A stretch of DNA of 49,256 nt from Carex sylvatica (GCA_964058845.1 CAXKVR010000477.1:1-49256), one strand, 5' to 3'; positions 1 to 9,883 are shown, numbered from the stretch's first letter. The notes: generated from the sequence alone by a model not told the origin. Numbers and translations are program-made.

Positions 1-374
1 CTGTCAAATATGATAGTAAATTTGTGTTCAAAAAGAAAAAAAAAATGTCACTGATTCGTTCTTTTCTCAATGGTTTCCCAATTAGAGAAGAAGGCTCTTT
101 CATTTTCGAAGTGCTTAACATTGATCCTAAGATCAGTTATGAATGTATAATTCTATAAGGGCAATATATTTAATTATCTGGGTATTTAATTGTATGACAG
201 TTTGAAAAATGATTCAATACAAGTACGATTGCTTTTCATCAAGCAGGTAGAAAATTTTAAGAAGGATGCACTTGAATTCTCAGTTGTATCTAATGGTGAT
301 GAGGTCAGCACTTTATGTGCCAGATTGTTATGATATACAGTAATATTTACTACTGCCTTTTCTCATTGGTTTAG

Positions 375-690
375 GAAAGTCAGAAGGACAAGGTGAAGGA
401 GAGACTTGAAAAGGTGCACAGAAGATATGTTCATATAGTTGTGCTCTGTATTTGACATATCTAAACATATGCTTTTTATGGAGAGAATAAGGTAGTCTAC
501 TTTTGCATCATGTTTTGTTAATATTGTACAATAGAAGCATCTTCAATCTGAATTTGTCACCACTAATCGCATCCGATTACATGCAGAAAGAAATAATTGA
601 AGTGCTACTGGATTTTTTTGAAGGCACCTCATGATGCCACCAAGGAAAATTTACTTTGCTCTCTTGAGAAAGGGTTATATGGCAATTTGA
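375..690 (+). pseudogene. DEK-like chromatin protein remnant (two exon pieces)
   Basis: Two short coding pieces resemble the C-terminal part of plant DEK-type chromatin proteins, which bind DNA and histones in the nucleus. Piece one (about 375-423, after a TTAG acceptor) reads SQKDKVKERLEKVH. Piece two (from 587, after a GCAG acceptor) reads KEIIEVLLDFFE. With one extra base removed near 624 it continues APHDATKENLLCSLEKG, matching the family pattern K-x-E-x-I-x3-LL-x-F-x2-APH-x2-T-x3-LL-x3-EK. In the actual frame a TGA follows FFEGTS, so the piece is broken. No start codon, upstream exons or clear downstream exons were found. The similarity is recalled by eye and short; a chance match to another charged nuclear protein is possible. 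Confidence 0.38.
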
Positions 691-3600
691 GATAAGAGCT
701 TAGTGGAGGCTGCCGCTTTGTTGGCACTTGCATTAGGTCGAACAGGAGGAAGGAAATGATTGTATTGGTGTCGAACAAGAATGCAGAGGTTGTATGATAG
801 GATCAATGCTTCCTTCTGACAAGAAAGAGGGATGGCTCCAACGCCTAGAGGTGCGTATTCCTCTTCTCCTACTTTTAACTATGTAAACTTCATAGTGTTG
901 TAGTGCTGCTTGGATCTGAATGCAGAGGAGGGAAAGGAAGATTTTAATGGTCTACATCAATAATCTGTCTTCTTAGGGATACAATTGCAATGCATGTTGT
1001 TAAATTGGCTAATAAGCTACAATTATAAACCTTTAGTCAATTAAAATAGAGAACAAGTAATTAGAATTGGTCACGAAATTGAGTGACTATTTGCTGACTT
1101 ATCCAATGAAGGACGTCTTCCTTACTTAATTTGTTAAATAAAAATTGAAACTTAAATCTATAGACATGGCGTTGAAATTTCAAGTAATTGAATGGTCCAG
1201 CAGTTTGAAAATCATACTAATTTCTGATTTGTTTTAAAAAAAATCCCTAATTTGCAGTTATTTAGATGGATGCAGTTACAACTATGGTATGTGGCATGAG
1301 AAAAACTGCCAGGGTACGCATGGCTATGTGGCTCTTTTCTCAGATGCAAAACAGTTGTTGCCTCCCAATATTTGTATTATTTTTTTTGGCAAAGATATTC
1401 AGGAGCGAATAGAATTAGGAGGTTAGGATGACAAAAAAATGACGAAACAACCCCTGTTCTGCCTGGCTATGAGTTCCATTTTTTAATTTAAGAAAAAGGA
1501 TTGATTAGATGCCTATATTATATCCTTTGATGTACAATTTATATGAACCAATTTGCAAAGAGTCCCTTCAAAGGCCTGAAATCTAACTACTATGCAAATT
1601 GGCTAAGGATACAAACTTCCTTTTGTTTTACAATACCTTATATTTTAGGCTGACACTTGCATCAGTATCTCATATAGATGATCTCTCCGACACGTTTGCA
1701 AAGGTCAAATAAGTTTTCCTTCTAGAAAAAATTGTTAGTTCTTTTAATGTGATATGTTGACCCCAAGTAATTTTTTCTATTTGTTTTAATGTGCAGTTAA
1801 ATAGAGATGTCTTGATCCAATTAGGCATCATGGTTTGATTGTTCATAGAAACTCTGATCTCATGAGACAATGAGTATTGTTGACCTACTGAAATAGTCAG
1901 GCCATGTTAGTAGGAGCATACCACTTTGTTGCTAGTATATTACAGTAGAGTACCAGAATATATATTTAGGTCTTCAAAAATAACAGTGGCTTGGACATTA
2001 ACCAGTTTTGGCTTTGAAAAATAAAATAAAAATATTTCTTTGATAGTAAAGGAAACTGGTGAGGGGGTCTAATGTGCCATTTTTTTTTTCCAAAACAAAA
2101 AATAATAATAATTAAGGGCACAGTCTCAAATTTCTCCAAGTCATGTTTGCTCCTAATTGCAGCATCTAATAACTTGAGCATGTCACCAGGATTAACATTA
2201 ATTGAGTTGACAAGAGCACTATTAAGTTTCCTCTTACAATAATGCAGAAAGTAGCAGCTCAATGGGTCTTCAAGATGTAGAGAAGAGGTACAATTTTAGT
2301 TGGTTGAATATGTTTTTCTGTTATTGCTTCTATTTTCTCTTTCCTAAAGACTGCCCCTATAATTAATGAATAGGTTAAAATTCCACGCAGGAAAGCTACG
2401 AAAGCTGTATACCCAAATAACGTCCTACAAAGGATTTTAGCATTGAAGTGAATTCTTCTTTTGATAATGTAAGTGTAATAACATATTTTTCTACATACTT
2501 ACTACGATGAGCTCTATATCAACTGGAAGCAAGTACAATTTAGATATGCATAACGATTATGCAGTGTCTCTATTTGAGCCATAATGGTTGCTTAATAATT
2601 ATAAATAAAATCTACTTAATTAAAGCGAATAAAAGGGCTTTTATATTTACAAGCAAATATCTTATACATTCAATGGTTATACTATTGAATTACACTTATG
2701 TTGAGCCTCAATTAGAAGAGTGGAACTTTTTCGGGAGCATGTTAGTTGGGAAGAAAGAGTTTGTTGTCAGTATAATGCATTAGGCCTTTGAAGAAACTAT
2801 ATGACAAATTTTACAATTAATTGCATGTTAATCATATATTTGCTCAGCTGGCTCTTTTTCTGGCTTTTTACTTATTGGATGCTTAATTTTGACTGTAGGT
2901 TTAAATGATGAGGCGTCAAAATAAAGAGGACATACACAATCAAGGTGGCCGAGAAAGGGTACTTTAAAGTTCAATTTTAGTTCATCTAACATACAAAAAG
3001 AATGACTTCTGAATATTTACAACTATTTGTTATTTTCAGAAATTAAGTGATTTTGTTTTTATTTACCATAAATTCAGTGATTTTTCACATGCCCAACCTC
3101 AACCTAAAGAAAATATATGTACTTCTAGATATATTGATTTAGTGTACTTCTAATTAATTGGGTTGTTAGTAACTAAGTATACCTCTAATTTGTTAGGTGA
3201 TTAGTGTTGTTATTCTTCAAAAATGAATATGTTTTTTCATTATTTGTGTTGTCTGATGATTTGTTTCCTTGACTACCTAATGAAAAGCTAAAATTTAGTA
3301 GTATGTAACAAAGGTCGACATACCCAAACTGTAAAATTAAATATTTGCTTCATCAAGGATCAACAGTTCTCTTGCGTAGCATGAAAAGGCGATTCTAGCA
3401 TATATTTGTTATATTTTTATGTTAATTTGCAAAAAGTATGTGCTCATGTGCTGATAGATATGCAGAGAAGTCCATTTGGAACTTCCCTCATTGAATAAAT
3501 TAAAGAAATAAAATAGTATCCCTTTTTCTACAATTCTAAAAAAATCCACCTCAACATTCAATCCACATAGTCATTATATACATATTTTACTTATTCCATC

Positions 3601-4080
3601 ATATATTCCATTCGGAATGAGGATTTGAAAAAAACATAGCTCATAAAAATTAAACGACATGTAATTACTGCAATAATTTCTAAAACAAAATCCATGCTCC
3701 AACATACACATGAAACTGTTGCGGCAATGACGCACCTAGTGTGTTATATCATTTGTAGTTGAAGAAAGACGCATCATGCAAATGGACATGCCATCCGATT
3801 CGCAAGCCATGTCACGTGATCGTCATAACATGACAATTTATGTTGTATACATGCCTTGACGTGACATAGCCGATTAGGATGTTACTTTTTTATTCACTAC
3901 AAAAATGTCCAAAAGTCCAGTACCAAGGACTCAATAAATTAAGCAGTTTAGTCCAAAGAAAAATTTACAAATAACAACAAGTCCAATTAACATAACAGAA
4001 CACCATGTCCAGTTCAGCCTTTGAACATAATATATATTGATCAATTTGCTATCCTCAAAAATTCAGTAAGCTAAATAAGC
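691..4080. other. No recognisable gene (AT-rich, 3.4 kb)
   Basis: This stretch holds no long open frame with a recognisable domain on either strand. A few small exon-like pieces on the + strand lie next to plausible GT donors (for example around 2247-2287 and 2900-2957). They may be further decayed exons of the gene remnant at 375-690, but I cannot identify them. Confidence 0.5.
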
Positions 4081-4149
4081 CTCTCACACACACAAAAGAA
4101 AAGGCTGAAAACAACAGAAAATAAAATCATGTAGTGTTAGAGTGGATAT

Positions 4150-4290
4150 CCTGTAATTCTTATGCACCATAAATATAAAGCTATGGTCAATCTCATCTCG
4201 CACCATTGTGCACCGATCAAAAAGAGCGTCAAATTTACCCCGGTGCTTTCTCAATCTGGTTCGTATGTCGTGGTCAATATTTAACAATTC
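4150..4290 (-). pseudogene. Possible further exon of the SAC3B-like gene
   Basis: On the minus strand an open stretch reads LLNIDHDIRTRLRKHRGKFD and continues ALFDRCTMVRDEIDHSF. It lies downstream, in the minus direction, of the clear SAC3B-like exons and has a basic, helical character. Plant SAC3B proteins have comparable segments after the coiled basic region, but I cannot match this one residue by residue. It could equally be random open frame. Confidence 0.22.
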
Positions 4291-5084
4291 TGTTTCTTAC
4301 ATCGGTGCCTTAAGAAAAACAAAATATAAGAAGGAACATGGATTAATTATGAGAAGATAATTATATAAGGGAATTTTGGTATGGTTCTTATCAGTCCAGT
4401 ACTGAGTAACAAAATCTTTAACATGTTAGTCTCCATATTGGTTCTTTATACTAGCAATTGACAGATTATCAACCCTCATTGTTCTAAACTAAAGCTAACT
4501 TAAGGTATATCATTGAAGCATTATTTACTCAACAAGACAAATTATGTTCAACTACGCTTAATTGCAAGTTTTGGGTAAAATTGAAGCTTATTTAATCAGT
4601 CACACATACCTTTTTTCTCTCTTTCTTCTCCCTAAGTAGGGATTCCAGGGCCTCTTGAACCAAAGCCTTTTTCCTCTCTTTCTTCTCCCTAAGTAGCCTC
4701 ATCTCCTTGGCTCTCTTCCTCCATTTCCTGCGCATTTTAAGTTTTCAGCCATCTGGTTCCTAAATGTAACTTCCAGGAAATTCTCGAGTTTTTGCCGTAA
4801 AAGAAATACATCCTTGGAAACTAACAAATTTGTCAGAATCCATCGTATTGATGCAAATTCGACCATTAAAAACAGTTATTTCGCCACTTAACCGTGATTC
4901 TTTGTACAAATGACTCTTGTGCAGTGCAAACCACACAAGCACTGAAAAGCTCACCATTACAAATTCATTAGCTGATAACATTTCTTCATAGGTATGCAAA
5001 AGATAACCAACCTGATTATTGGCTTTAGTCTTTCTTTGAATAGCTCCATCTTTTCGTGTGACTTCTTCTCCGCTAGAACCATCT

Positions 5085-5440
5085 CCATCTCAACTTCCTT
5101 TATAGAAGCAACCTTTTCATCACAGGATGCATTCGCACTGGGAGTCGCATGCATTATTGGTACAGAACCAGAACAAACTGGAGGCGATGGTAGAGGAAGA
5201 AGTGGGACAGCTTGCACATCAATCGGCCTCTCTGGAATGAAGGCTGCTTGCTTGTCCACATCCTGAGGTCCTCTTACAGGAAGAGGTACCCATTGATCAC
5301 TGGATGCATTCACACTGGAAGTCGCATGCATTACTGGTACAGGACCAGTACAAACTGGAGGCAATGGAAGAGGAAGAAGTGGAACAGCTTGCACATCAAT
5401 CGGCCTCTCTGGAATGAAGGCTGCTTGCTTGTCCACTTAC
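5085..5440 (-). repeat. 177-bp tandem duplication in SAC3B-like exon (59-aa repeat)
   Basis: Two copies with a 177-bp period (for example the shared run starting at 5241 and 5418) encode a 59-residue repeat containing DKQAAFIPERPIDVQAVPLL followed by a Pro-rich stretch and VMHAT or IMHAT. The beginning of a third copy (LPVRGSQ) is seen just upstream on the minus strand near 5455. The repeat keeps frame. The TAA at 5437-5439 replaces the GAT of the sister copy. Confidence 0.8.
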
Positions 5441-6451
5441 TGAGATCCTCTTACAGGAAGCATTACCCATTGTGTTTGATCTAAAACCTTAACTGGCCTT
5501 GGCGAATCACAATCAGATATAGCCATGTCAGGTTTCTTTGGTGAGACCCTTTTGGTAGTACTTTTAGCAACCATCAATGAATCAGAAAGCTCTTCTTTTG
5601 TACTACTTGAGGCAGGAGGGGAACAGACATCTAATTTTATGATGTGAGACCTTTTGGTGCCAACAAGTGGCGACTATTTGCTTACTTGTTTGAGAAATGG
5701 ACCATCTTTGACCATGTACAACTCTTCAAAACTTTTCAGCACAAGGCCATGGTTCTCCACAAAGCTCTCAACACCCTCCCCCTAAATAACATAAAGAAAC
5801 ACACATCAGAGGAAAAATCTTGGTCTAATTTTATGCACATGTGGTACAAAAAAGAGAGAACATATAGATAGTGATACCTCCATAGCAAGCATGTCTACAA
5901 GTCGAGCAAGAGGTATCCCTTGATTGTTTGGGAAACTACTGCGCAGGGAAGCAAGGGCCTCGGTTCTTAGCTGTAAACAAACAATAAACAGAAATTATTT
6001 TATAACGCTTATAAAAGTTACTAAACATCCATTCAGATTAGAAACTGAAGTAACAGACGTGGTGTCATACCTTTAAGAAGTGAGCACGCATCAAACATGC
6101 TTGCAGATAAGTGGCTTTCTTTGCAAGTCTAAAGAAAGAAATGTAATATCCTGCTCTACAGGCCCTACAATTGAAACAATTAAGGTGCATCATGACAAGT
6201 CGAGGAATATCAAACCTATAATAAAACCAGAAAAAGTAACCAAAATTCAATCAAATCCTTAAATGAGACAAACTTACTTTGCTACATCCCTAGCAAATAA
6301 AACCTCTGGGCTAAGCCGAACTTTAGGAGACATCTTAGCAAGATCTAGAGACAACTCAGCAGGCTCCACCTATAATTTAAGTGGGGGCAGAAAATGATCA
6401 AACAATATTTACAACAAAAGAGAGCAAAGGAAAAGAAAAAGAAAAAAATGC

Positions 6452-6457
6452 ACTTGC
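6452..6457 (-). other. GC-type 5' splice site in SAC3B-like remnant
   Basis: The exon ending DKHPDYK is followed on the minus strand by AAG|GCAAGT, which fits the GC-AG intron class: a GC donor with otherwise perfect complementarity to U1. The next exon begins after TTATAG at 6369 in matching frame. A GT to GC point mutation in a dead gene would look the same. Confidence 0.5.
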
Positions 6458-6627
6458 CTTGTAATCTGGATGCTTGTCCAGCTTGAGAAGTGCATAATAG
6501 CCACGAAACTCCCTTTCGGTAGGGAAATTCCCTTTCATCCCTGTTCGAACCAATGTGCAGAAGATTGAAGATGCCTATATAACCAGAAATCTTTAGTAGT
6601 GTATAACTGAAACACATTGACGTTGGC

Positions 6628-6765
6628 CTACCTGCGGATTGACGCGTTGACGTTGAGAAGCGGATTGAAACTTTTATCGAGCACTTGTGTGATCTTAGGT
6701 TGCTGAGCCTTTCGTGCATCTATTTTTACAGTGTCGCGCGATCCCCAAGGCTCAGACTCCGCCAT
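6628..6765 (-). pseudogene. First-exon copy 1 (minus arm), 45-aa frame
   Basis: The frame starts MAESEPWGSRDTVKIDARKA and ends NPLLNVNASIRR before TAG. It resembles the N-terminus of the copia-split small gene at 14683 (MA, an acidic/Gly-Ser stretch, IN/KI, VDK or LDK, NPLLN versus NSLFRLN), so it is probably exon 1 of a paralogue and not a complete protein. CAG|GTAGGC at the end could be a splice donor. Continuing into the next acceptor at 6574 would not keep the SAC3B frame. Confidence 0.6.
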
Positions 6766-6836
6766 GGAAGAAGAATTTGAGTTTTTTTTTTTATGAATCG
6801 ACAAAGATGGATAGAGGCGAGAGGTTGAGGACCAGC

Positions 6837-6845
6837 GTTTATATA
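6837..6845 (-). promoter_or_regulatory. TATA box, array copy 1
   Basis: TATATAAAC on the minus strand about 72 nt upstream of the ATG at 6765. The same box at the same spacing recurs in all six arms. Confidence 0.65.
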
Positions 6846-6939
6846 AGAATAAACGCGATAGCCAGACCGTCGGATCAGCGCCAAGATTGGCGTTTATTGA
6901 TCCTACTAAAATCATCGACGGTCCCATTGGTAGTAGTGG

Positions 6940-7275
6940 TTTGCTAACGGGTAGGGTACGGACGGGTAGGGTATACCCGGGTCGAGTACGGGTATGGGTC
7001 GGGTATGGGTATCACGGGTATACGGGTACCACAGGTCGGGTATCACGGGTTTTTTTTTTCAAAATCCGTACCCTACTCGTGGTACCCTTGACGGGTAGTG
7101 CGGTCCGGGTAGGGTACCACGGGTACGGGTATAAGACGGGTAGGATACGAATTTTGAAAAAAAAAATCGTGATACCCGGCCCGTGGTACCCGTATACCTG
7201 TGATACCCGTACCCGACCCATACCCGTACCCGACCCGGGTATACCTTACCCGCCCGTACCCTACCCGTTAGAAAA
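6940..7275. repeat. GC-rich ACGGGT-type palindromic spacer 1
   Basis: The spacer is built of degenerate ACGGGTA/GGGTACGGG words on the left half and their complements (TACCCGT) on the right. Two A/T tracts (TTTTTTTTTC and GAAAAAAAAA) flank the centre near 7110. It sits between two divergent promoters. Composition is strikingly different from the AT-rich surroundings. Internally repetitive MITEs with simple-sequence cores look like this, but no target duplication can be separated from the surrounding inverted repeat. Confidence 0.8.
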
Positions 7276-7369
7276 CCACTACTACCAATGGGACCGTCGA
7301 TGATTTTAGTAGGATCAATAAACGCCAATCTTGGCGCTGATCTGACGGTCTGGCTATCGCGTTTATTCT

Positions 7370-7378
7370 TATATAAAC
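7370..7378 (+). promoter_or_regulatory. TATA box, array copy 2
   Basis: TATATAAAC about 73 nt upstream of the ATG at 7451, followed by the conserved leader with CCTCTCGCCTCTATCCATC. Confidence 0.65.
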
Positions 7379-7450
7379 GCTGGTCCTCAACCTCTCGCCT
7401 CTATCCATCTTTGTCGATTCATAAAAAAAAAAAACTCAAATTCTTCTTCC

Positions 7451-7588
7451 ATGGCGGAGTCTGAGCCTTGGGGATCGCGCGACATTGTAAAAATAGATGC
7501 ACAAAAGGCTCAGCAACCTAAGATCACACAAGTGCTCGATAAAAGTTTCAATCCGCTCCTCAACGTCCACGCGTCAATCCGCAGGTAG
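7451..7588 (+). pseudogene. First-exon copy 2 (plus arm), 45-aa frame
   Basis: This frame is the same length as copy 1, starts MAESEPWGSRDIVKIDAQKA and ends NVHASIRR before TAG. It is divergently arranged with copy 1, with 685 bp between the two ATGs. The GSR...W variant is shared only with copy 1, as expected if these two arms were copied from each other. No downstream exon lies in this orientation: the next arm begins within 20 bp. Confidence 0.6.
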
Positions 7589-7604
7589 TCCAAGCTTCAT
7601 CTTC

Positions 7605-7729
7605 GGCGCGTTGACGTTGAGAAGCGGATTGAAACTTTTATCGAGCACTTGTGTGATCTTAGGTTACTGAGCCTTTCGTGCATCTATTTTTACAGTTTCG
7701 TGCGATTCCCCAGACTCAGACTCTGCCAT
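7605..7729 (-). pseudogene. First-exon copy 3 (minus arm), nonsense codon
   Basis: The frame starts MAESESGESHETVKIDARKA and meets TAA at 7664-7666 after KAQ, where other copies read KAQQPK. Beyond the stop the sequence continues as the same exon and ends in the NAPKMK type of 3' end (the CGCGCCGAAGATGAAG block on the minus strand), unlike copies 1 and 2. Confidence 0.6.
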
Positions 7730-7801
7730 GGAAAAAGAATTTGAGTTTTGTTTTTTTATGGATCGACAAAGATGGATAGAGGCGAGAGGTTGAGGACCAG
7801 C

Positions 7802-7810
7802 GTTTATATA
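7802..7810 (-). promoter_or_regulatory. TATA box, array copy 3
   Basis: TATATAAAC on the minus strand about 73 nt upstream of the ATG at 7729. Confidence 0.65.
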
Positions 7811-7904
7811 AGAATAAACGCGATAGCCAAACCGTCGGATCAGCGCCAAGATTGGCGTTTATTGATCCTACTAAAATCGTCGACGGTCCCATTGGCATTA
7901 GTGG

Positions 7905-8215
7905 TTTGCTAACGGGTAGGGTATGGGCGGGTAGGGTATACCCGGGTTGGGTACAGGTATGGGTCGGGTACGGGTATACGGGTACCACGGGCCGGGTATC
8001 ACGGGGTTTTTTTTCAAAATCCGTATCCTACCCGTCTTATACCCGTACCTGTGGTACCCCTACTCGGACCTCCCTACCCGTCAAGGGTACCACGGGTAGG
8101 GTACATATTTTGAAAAAAAAAACCCGTGATACCCGGCCCGTGATACCCGTATACCCGTGATACCCGTGCCCGACCCATACCCGTACCCGACCCGCCCGTA
8201 CCCTATCCGTTAGCA
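7905..8215. repeat. GC-rich ACGGGT-type palindromic spacer 2
   Basis: Second copy of the spacer, with the same A/T tracts and the same flanking TTTGCTAACGGGTA and its complement. Small indels distinguish it from spacer 1. Confidence 0.8.
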
Positions 8216-8311
8216 AACCACTACTGCCAATGGGACCGTCGACGATTTTAGTAGGATCAAGAAATGCCAATCTTAGCGCTGATCCGACGGTCTGGCTATC
8301 GCGTATATTCT

Positions 8312-8320
8312 TATATAAAC
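8312..8320 (+). promoter_or_regulatory. TATA box, array copy 4
   Basis: TATATAAAC about 73 nt upstream of the ATG at 8393. Confidence 0.65.
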
Positions 8321-8392
8321 GCTGGTCCTCAACCTCTCGCCTCTATCCATCTTTGTCGATCCATAAAAAAACAAAACTCAAATTCTTCTTGC

Positions 8393-8530
8393 ATGGCGGA
8401 GTCTGAGCCTGGGAAATCGCGCGACACTGTAAAAATAAATGCACGAAAGGCTCAGCAACCTAAGATCACACAAGTGCTCGATAAAAGTTTCAATCCGCTC
8501 CTCAACGTCCACGCGTCAATCCGCAGGTAG
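8393..8530 (+). pseudogene. First-exon copy 4 (plus arm), 45-aa frame
   Basis: The frame starts MAESEPGKSRDTVKINARKA and ends NVHASIRR before TAG. It shares the HASIRR end with copy 2. Its TATA box is at 8312-8320. It runs tail-to-tail into copy 5. Confidence 0.6.
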
Positions 8531-8671
8531 GCCAAGCTTCATCTTCGGCGCGTTGACGTTGAGGAGCGGATTGAAACTTTTATCGAGCACTGGTGTGATC
8601 TTAGGTTGCTGAGCATTTCGTGCATCTATTTTTACATTGTCGTGCGATTCCCCAGCCTCAGACTCCGCCAT
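8516..8671 (-). pseudogene. First-exon copy 5 (minus arm), 51-aa frame
   Basis: The frame starts MAESEAGESHDNVKIDARNA and ends NVNAPKMKLGLPAD before the stop. The last residues are read across the tail-to-tail junction. The LGLPA end resembles the LGGLA stretch of the copia-split gene, supporting paralogy. Confidence 0.6.
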
Positions 8672-8743
8672 GGAATAAGAATTTGAGTTTTGTTTTTTTA
8701 TGGATCGACAAAGATGGATAGATGCGAGAGGTTGAGGACCAGC

Positions 8744-8752
8744 GTTTATATA
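8744..8752 (-). promoter_or_regulatory. TATA box, array copy 5
   Basis: TATATAAAC on the minus strand about 73 nt upstream of the ATG at 8671. Confidence 0.65.
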
Positions 8753-8849
8753 AGAATAAACGCAATAGCTAGACCGTCGGATCATCGCCAAGATTGGCGT
8801 TTATTGATCTTACTAAAATCGTTGACGGTCCCATTGGCAGTAGTGGTTT

Positions 8850-9170
8850 GCTAACGGGTAGGGTACGGGCGGGTAGGATATACCCGGGTCGGGTACGGGT
8901 ATTGGTCGGGTACAGGTATCACGGGTATACGGTTACCACGGGTCGGATATCACGGGATTTTTTTTTCAAAATCTGTATCCTACCCGTCTTATACCCGTAC
9001 CCGTGGTACCCTACACGGACCGCCCTACCCGTCAAGGGTACCACGGGAAGGGTACGGATTTTGAAAAAAAAAACCCGTAATACCCGGCCCGTGGTACCCG
9101 TATACCCGTGATACCCGTGCCCGACCCATATCCGTACCCGACCCGCCCGTACCCTACCCGTTAGCAAACC
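8850..9170. repeat. GC-rich ACGGGT-type palindromic spacer 3
   Basis: Third copy of the spacer, again centred between two divergent TATA boxes. Confidence 0.8.
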
Positions 9171-9262
9171 ACTACTGCCAATGGGACCGTCGACGATTTT
9201 AGTAGGATCAATAAACGCCAATCTTGACGCTGATCCGACGGTCTGGCTATCGCGTTTATTCT

Positions 9263-9271
9263 TATATAAAC
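9263..9271 (+). promoter_or_regulatory. TATA box, array copy 6
   Basis: TATATAAAC about 73 nt upstream of the ATG at 9344. Confidence 0.65.
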
Positions 9272-9343
9272 GCTGGTCCTCAACCTCTCGCCTCTATCCA
9301 TTTTTGTCGATCCATTAAAAAACAAAACTCAAATTCTTCTTCC

Positions 9344-9487
9344 ATGGCGGAGTCTGAGCCTGGGGAATCGCGCGACACTGTAAAAATAGATGCACGAAAG
9401 GCTCAGCAACCTAAGATCACACAAGTGCTCGTTAAAAGTTTCAATCCGCTCCTCAACGTCAACGCGCCGAAGATGAAGGCTTGTTAA
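9344..9487 (+). pseudogene. First-exon copy 6 (plus arm), 47-aa frame fused to other gene
   Basis: The frame starts MAESEPGESRDTVKIDARKA and reaches NVNAPKMK. It then crosses the array edge at about 9477 into antisense sequence of the small gene and stops after AC. The junction shares AGGCTTGTTAATAAC with the array copies of that gene (for example 35329-35343), which fixes the breakpoint to a few bases. Confidence 0.6.
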
Positions 9488-9878
9488 TAACAGCTTCCTC
9501 CCGATTTGCTTTATCTTGCATAATCTGAGCTAGAACATCCTTAATAAACTCGTCCTTCTGGCTGTTTGCTAGGGTAAAACCAGTCATGAATCCAGCCATA
9601 TAGCTCACAGAAATAACACTGGCTCCTAGAAAAATCGAATAGAATTAAATGAAACAATTAAATAAAGTTTTTTCAGATAGAAATATATTTTTTCCATTGT
9701 TTGCATGTAAGGTGGCGCATACTAACCAATAGACATCTTTGATGCAAGGCCCCCCAGGTTCAATCTAGAAAGGTTCAGGCGGAAGAGGGAGTTCGAGACC
9801 TTTTTTTTGTCCACGTGTTGCTCTATTTTGGTGTTCTCCGACGCAGCGACATTGATTTTGGCACGGTCCCCGGAATCC

Positions 9879-9883
9879 GGATT
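9879..9883. repeat. Left target-site duplication GGATT
   Basis: GGATT directly precedes the 5' LTR and matches 14673-14677 exactly. Confidence 0.95.

Larger units (their letters stand above)
4610..6574 (-). pseudogene. SAC3B: SAC3B-like mRNA export factor, 5'-truncated pseudogene
   Basis: The SAC3/GANP family is the scaffold of the nuclear TREX-2 mRNA-export complex. Six exons are visible on the minus strand: 6458-6574 (TEREFRGYYALLKLDKHPDYK), 6278-6369 (VEPAELSLDLAKMSPKVRLS, then PEVLFARDVAK), 6071-6164 (ACRAGYYISFFRLAKKATYL, then QACLMRAHFLK), 5878-5970 (LRTEALASLRSSFPNNQGIP), 5012-5781 (YMVKDGPFLK, then a low-complexity linker) and 4610-4727 (KWRKRAKEMRLLREKKERKK). Most are bounded by GT-AG sites in matching phase. 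The large exon carries TAG at 5674-5676 and TAA at 5437-5439. The N-terminal half of the SAC3 domain is absent: the homology stops at 6574, and a foreign inverted-repeat array starts about 50 bp further on. The gene is therefore a decayed or truncated copy. The family call is strong; B rather than another SAC3 paralogue is less certain. Confidence 0.82.
6628..9477. repeat. Array of three ~950-bp head-to-head inverted repeats of a gene's promoter and first exon
   Basis: Six arms alternate in orientation. Minus-strand ATGs lie at 6765, 7729 and 8671; plus-strand ATGs at 7451, 8393 and 9344. Same-strand spacing is 942-964 bp. Each arm contains, from its start codon outward, an AT-rich leader, a TATA box, a conserved GACCGTCGGATCA block, a CCCATTGGCAGTAGTGG block and TTTGCTAACGGGTA. 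It then enters a GC-rich spacer shared with the opposite arm. Arms meet tail-to-tail at about 7589-7605 and 8531-8545. The left edge abuts SAC3B-like sequence; the right edge (about 9477) abuts the copia-interrupted small gene. This is a compound tandem-plus-inverted duplication able to form long hairpins. Confidence 0.9.

Noticed and set aside
6887..9221. Open frames of 69-138 codons reading MAFIDPTKI then GRVRAGRV-type repeats
   Set aside because: They are translations of promoter sequence and the GC-rich ACGGGT spacer, present on both strands because of the palindrome. Simple-repeat translation, not protein genes.
6628..9477. CRISPR-like or satellite array
   Set aside because: The repeats are ~470-bp inverted arms with promoters and exons in a plant genome, not short direct repeats with unique spacers.
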